Below, piece by piece: positions 9,600 to 12,422 of a DNA stretch of 12,422 nt. The stretch spans positions 13,629-26,050 of the forward strand of contig MU001509.1 in the NCBI GenBank assembly GCA_010093485.1, given 5' to 3'. The position numbers and the translations under genes are program-made. Below the pieces are notes generated by a model. The model was given only the letters and a program-made list of their open reading frames with translations, did not search any database and was not told where the DNA came from. How positions within the stretch are numbered: position 1 is the stretch's first letter; each line of letters starts with the position of its first letter. The stretch comes from Karstenula rhodostoma CBS 690.94 (Eukaryota; Ascomycota; Dothideomycetes; Pleosporales; Didymosphaeriaceae).

Positions 9600-10800
9600 T
9601 TACTACTCTAAGGTTACTAATAAGTAAATCTAGCCTTATATTATTAATATTATTATCTATATTTACTATAAGGATACTATAATAGAGGGTAAAGTAAAGA
9701 CCTAAACTATTCTTATAGAAAAAGTCTATTATTATAGCCACTATTACTATAAAAATAATTACTATATTACTAACTAAAAAAAAATCTATTAAAATAATAA
9801 AGCTAACTTTATATATAGATAAATATATAAACCTACTATAGTACCTAATTATAACTACCTAGACTTAGGTTTATAATAAGTATAATATTAAGGAGTAGTA
9901 GGATATACTATATAGTGTTATAGATATTAGCTTATAACTAGTATATATACTAAAACTTAAGGTAATTTTTATATACTAATAAAACTAAAATATATAATAA
10001 AATCCAGATCTACTATTTATAATACTTAGTAGCTATTTAAGAAGTAGTGTATAACTATTACTATTTATTAGCCTCTAATATAGATATTATATCCTAAATA
10101 CTAGTATTAAAGGTACTATATAGGTTTACCTTTCTATCCTTAAATATTAATTATATATATAACCTACCTATATTAGTAATAACTAGCTACTATAGTATAG
10201 TAATACTAGAGTAACTAGAAAAGGGTAGGTTCTATATTAAAGTCTTTATTCTTCTAATTAATAGGTATTTATTTAGAATTAATATTATCTTTAGCCCTAT
10301 TACTAAAGTGGCTAAATTAGAAGGATATTTCTAAATACTAATAGAGAGTATAGTGGCTTTCTTTAGATCCCTACTATACACGGCCCTATTAGAATAGAAA
10401 GGGGGCACGAGATTAAGTTAATAGATATTAGTAGATAAGGCTAAAGGTAGATAACCTTACTACTAAGTAAAGATATTTACTAATACTATAAGTAATATAT
10501 AATACTATTAAAAGACTATAGAATTAAATAAGTATAGTAAAATAAATCCTTACTAAGGAGCTTATATAGTATTATATTATTAGGTAGGGCTACTAGGTTA
10601 TAGTAGAGTTACCGCTTCTAGATAATAGTAACTATAATAATCTAACTAATATCTATATCCTTATATTACTAGTAGAGTATAGAAAAATAGGGCTAATAGG
10701 TAGTATACTATCTAACTATAATAATTATAATATTCCTAGTAAAGTAGGTACTACTATTATAGGAACTATATATATTAAGACTACTATACCTAATTCTATA
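9600..10800 (+). pseudogene. Coding relic, unknown, upstream exon of a split gene (frame 1)
   Basis: Frame 1 is fairly open from about 9600 to 10800, with its cleanest part at 10597-10800 (no stop codon there). A Tyr-rich segment at 9721-9770 (VYYYSHYYYKNNYY) would revert to a His/Cys-rich cluster, because CAY and TGY both become TAY, so a metal-binding region is possible. Two retained TGG codons occur at 10309-10311 and 10351-10353. Undoing RIP elsewhere gives Pro/Thr/Ser-rich sequence. The tract ends exactly at a GTAAGT donor. I compared it from memory with fungal RecQ-like and retroelement proteins and found no convincing match. Confidence 0.4.
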
Positions 10801-10853
10801 GTAAGTTTATTATAAATAATAGTAATCTAGGTACTAATAGAATTAGTATATAG
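10801..10853 (+). other. Fossil spliceosomal intron (candidate)
   Basis: The 53-bp segment begins GTAAGT (10801-10806), has a TACTAAT branch-type motif at 10832-10838 and ends TATAG at 10849-10853, a typical size and layout for a filamentous-fungal intron. Frame 1 is open up to 10800 and frame 3 is open from 10854. Removing 53 bases joins exactly these two frames at a codon boundary (phase 0). Branch to acceptor distance is about 15-18 bases. GTAAGT-like words are common in this AT-rich DNA, so chance is possible, but the phase agreement is notable. Confidence 0.5.
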
Positions 10854-11640
10854 TTAATAGTAGTAGTATACGAGATAATATACTAGATAGTATAAGTATA
10901 GTTATAAGTAATATAGATAAACCGGTATTAGATATATCTAATAAGGAAGTTCCTATAGAGATTAGTATATATAATAATATCTAATATATATATAAAATAG
11001 TTTATAAAGTATAGACTCTTAGATATTATTATTCTAATAGTATAAAAGGACCCTATTAAGTTTATAATTTCCTTTAATACTAGTAATAGGAAAAGGGAGT
11101 TTATATAAAAGTATAAAGGAAGTAAGGGGTTACTAGAAATATTAAAAAATAAGGCTCTTAGTATAATGGAATATATAGGGAAGAGGTTTAAAGTAGGTCT
11201 AATACTATATATAGCTTACTATAGCCCTTAGGAGTATTTAGTTATAGATAATAGGATCTTTAATAGGATAGTTATCTAGGCGTGGTATAAAAAAAACCTA
11301 GTTATAAAAATAGTACTAGAGAGTATATAGTTCTAGAAGCTAGAATAATATAATATATCCTATACTATTAACTATATATAGGTCTATAATAGAAATATTT
11401 ATAGTTTTATAGTAAATTATAGTATACTATTTAGGAGTAAATAGTTCTAGAAGCTATAGTAGTATATTATATTCTATACTACCTCTTATATAAAGGTCTA
11501 TAGTATAGAATAAGTATATACCTTAGCTACTTTTTTAGTCCCCCTTTATTTATATATTAGTAAAGTATAATATACCTTTTTATCCCCCCTACTTTATTAA
11601 GTTACCCTACCTTATAGTAAATCTCTATAATATATAAAAT
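10854..11640 (+). pseudogene. Coding relic, unknown, downstream exon with 38-residue internal repeat (frame 3)
   Basis: After a stop-rich start (10893-10917), frame 3 reads well from about 10920 to 11640. The best part is 11103-11300: KGLLEILKNKALSIMEYIGK followed by RFKVGLILYIAYYSP, an ATG at 11166-11168 that is one of only two in the window on this strand, and an intact Trp codon in AWYKKNL (about 11280-11300). A repeated pattern F-x-K-L-x-x-Y-x-x-x-Y-T-x-x-Y-I-x-V-Y occurs twice, 114 bp (38 codons) apart. I do not recognise the family. It is probably the C-terminal part of the gene begun at 9600. Confidence 0.45.
11326..11515 (+). repeat. Degenerate 114-bp in-frame tandem duplication
   Basis: TATAGTTCTAGAAGCTA at 11326-11342 recurs as AATAGTTCTAGAAGCTA at 11440-11456, an offset of 114 bp (38 codons). 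The following halves align as TCCTATACTA and TTCTATACTA, then GGTCTATA at 11391 and 11495, where the offset has dropped to 104. A third fragment, TTATAGTAAATTATAGTATA, occurs at 11407-11426 and 11651-11670. The duplication keeps frame at its start, as expected for an ancestral protein repeat. Confidence 0.6.
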
Positions 11641-11785
11641 AAGTATAATCTTATAGTAAATTATAGTATATAATTATTATAGCTTACTATATACTCTATA
11701 TCTACTATACCTATTATATTAAATCTATAAATAGTATAAATAGTATAAGCTTATATATAACTCTATATATATACACGTATAAAAA
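11641..11785. other. Non-coding AT-rich stretch
   Basis: Nearly pure TA/TAG repeats with short runs such as ATAGTATAA; no open frame stands out after about 11640. Pyrimidine runs CCCCC and CCCCCC just upstream (about 11539-11545 and 11583-11590) could be the complement of a purine tract on the minus strand, but no terminal repeat follows. Confidence 0.4.
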
Positions 11786-11867
11786 TATAGGGCTGGCTAG
11801 TATACCTAGGGTACCTAGTGTATATAATCGTGTATAAGCGTGTATAGAATTATACTAGCCACCTATA
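11786..11867. repeat. Inverted repeat with retained CpG/TpG sites
   Basis: TGGCTAGTATA at 11794-11804 is the exact inverse of TATACTAGCCA at 11851-11861. The arms extend outward to TATAGG/CCTATA with a 2-base bulge, giving a stem of about 17 bp and a loop of about 46 bases. Inside are a CCTAGGGTACCTAG block and two tandem CGTGTATA words (11829-11836 and 11839-11846), whose inverse TATACACG lies just outside at 11770-11777. This short region keeps more CG, CA and TG than almost any other part of the window. Confidence 0.7.
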
Positions 11868-12009
11868 TATACTAGCGAGGTAAAAACTTTTTATAATATA
11901 TTCTAGTAATATAATATATTATATACTTAATCTAATTATCTTAGTTAGGTTATAATAGGGACCTTAGTAATAAGCTTAATAATCTAGATTATATTAACTA
12001 GAATTTATT

Positions 12010-12422
12010 TATTTTCTCTAAAGTACTTCTAATTAAAACTAATAATAGTATAATATTTTTTAACCTAGTTTATAGAAGCTATTAAGAAATACTTCTAGAT
12101 AGTATTATATATTATTAAATTATATAGCCTGCTTAGATTTTATATAAATAGGAGTAAAATAGTCTAAAGTAATTTTCTTTTATTTTAGAATTACCCTACT
12201 AAATACCCTATAAATTTAATCTAGGTTATAGTAGCTATTAATAAATACTACTAAATAATATTATATACTATTAGATTATATAGCCTACTTAGATTTCGCG
12301 TAAATAGGAGCGAAATAGTCTAAAGTAATTTTCTTTTACTTTAGGGTTACCCTACTAAATACTCTATAAATTTAACCTAGGTTATAGTAGCTATTAATAA
12401 ATACTATTAGATAATATTAAAT
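12010..12422. repeat. 156-bp tandem satellite, about 2.5 copies, running off the window
   Basis: Anchors repeat every 156 bp: AGCTATTA at 12077, 12233 and 12389; TATAGCCT(G/A)CTTAGATTT at 12123 and 12279. A more diverged partial copy begins near 12010 with a deletion of about 10 bp. Each unit contains two palindromes: ATTTCGC...GCGAAAT (about 12292-12316) and CTAAAGTAA-TTTTCTT-TTACTTTAG (12320-12344). Copies differ by C/T and G/A changes, including CGCG in one copy against TATA in the other. No coding potential seen. Confidence 0.92.

Noticed and set aside
11166..11300. A small live gene starting at the rare ATG at 11166
   Set aside because: In-frame TAG occurs by about 11217, and the flanking sequence in the same frame is the continuation of a longer dead reading frame.
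181..11640. Alternative genetic code with TAA/TAG read as Gln (ciliate-like)
   Set aside because: The stops fall at Gln-like positions, but CAA/CAG, ATG and most TGG are missing as well, TAG also stands for Trp, and non-coding repeats show the same CpA/TpG loss. RIP explains all of this; a code change does not.
1..12422. Fungal mitochondrial DNA or plasmid origin for the AT-richness
   Set aside because: CpA/TpG-specific depletion, a nuclear DNA-transposon relic and satellite arrays all point to a nuclear RIP-affected isochore; no mitochondrial gene or tRNA is seen.

Overview
The window is almost certainly a gene-dead, AT-rich isochore of a filamentous ascomycete (Pezizomycotina) that carries out repeat-induced point mutation (RIP). 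GC is roughly 22-26% by eye. CpA and TpG are almost gone: I count about 30 CA and 25 TG in 12.4 kb, where several hundred of each would be expected. TpA is in huge excess. ATG occurs twice on the + strand and three times on the - strand, and TGA once on the + strand. Every coding tract I can follow is riddled with TAG/TAA exactly where CAG, CAA, TGG or CGR codons would have been. I see no intact gene, no tRNA and no rRNA. The species cannot be named from the sequence.

Layout. (1) 1-153 and about 2559-2980 are two copies of a terminal block: a 22-bp minisatellite followed by a 75-bp tail holding a perfect 27-bp palindrome. They bracket about 2.4 kb of degraded internal sequence with a Lys/Arg-rich coding relic (best frame 3, about 1441-2512), an earlier frame-1 relic (about 181-760) and a duplicated 43-bp foldback. 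A G-rich purine tract lies just before the right copy, so a gag-type LTR element without a polymerase is a reasonable but unproven reading. (2) About 3190-7515 is the corpse of a Plavaka-family DNA transposase (KDZ/CACTA-like group). Its catalytic core and C-terminus read without any frameshift from 4261 to about 7515, and a frame-2 Asn/Lys-rich tract lies upstream. (3) About 7560-11640 holds further plus-strand coding relics of unknown function in frames 1, 3, 1 and 3. The last frame change coincides with a well-formed fossil intron (10801-10853), and the last tract carries a 38-residue internal repeat. (4) 11640-12422 is non-coding: a CpG-retaining inverted repeat (about 11786-11867), then a 156-bp tandem satellite that runs off the window edge.

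Nothing here works together today. The shared history is point mutation with little indel damage, which is why ancestral reading frames can still be read. The most useful results are the Plavaka identification, the fossil intron with its unknown downstream gene, the composite minisatellite/LTR-like repeat, and the non-random survival of CpA in CAC/GTG context.
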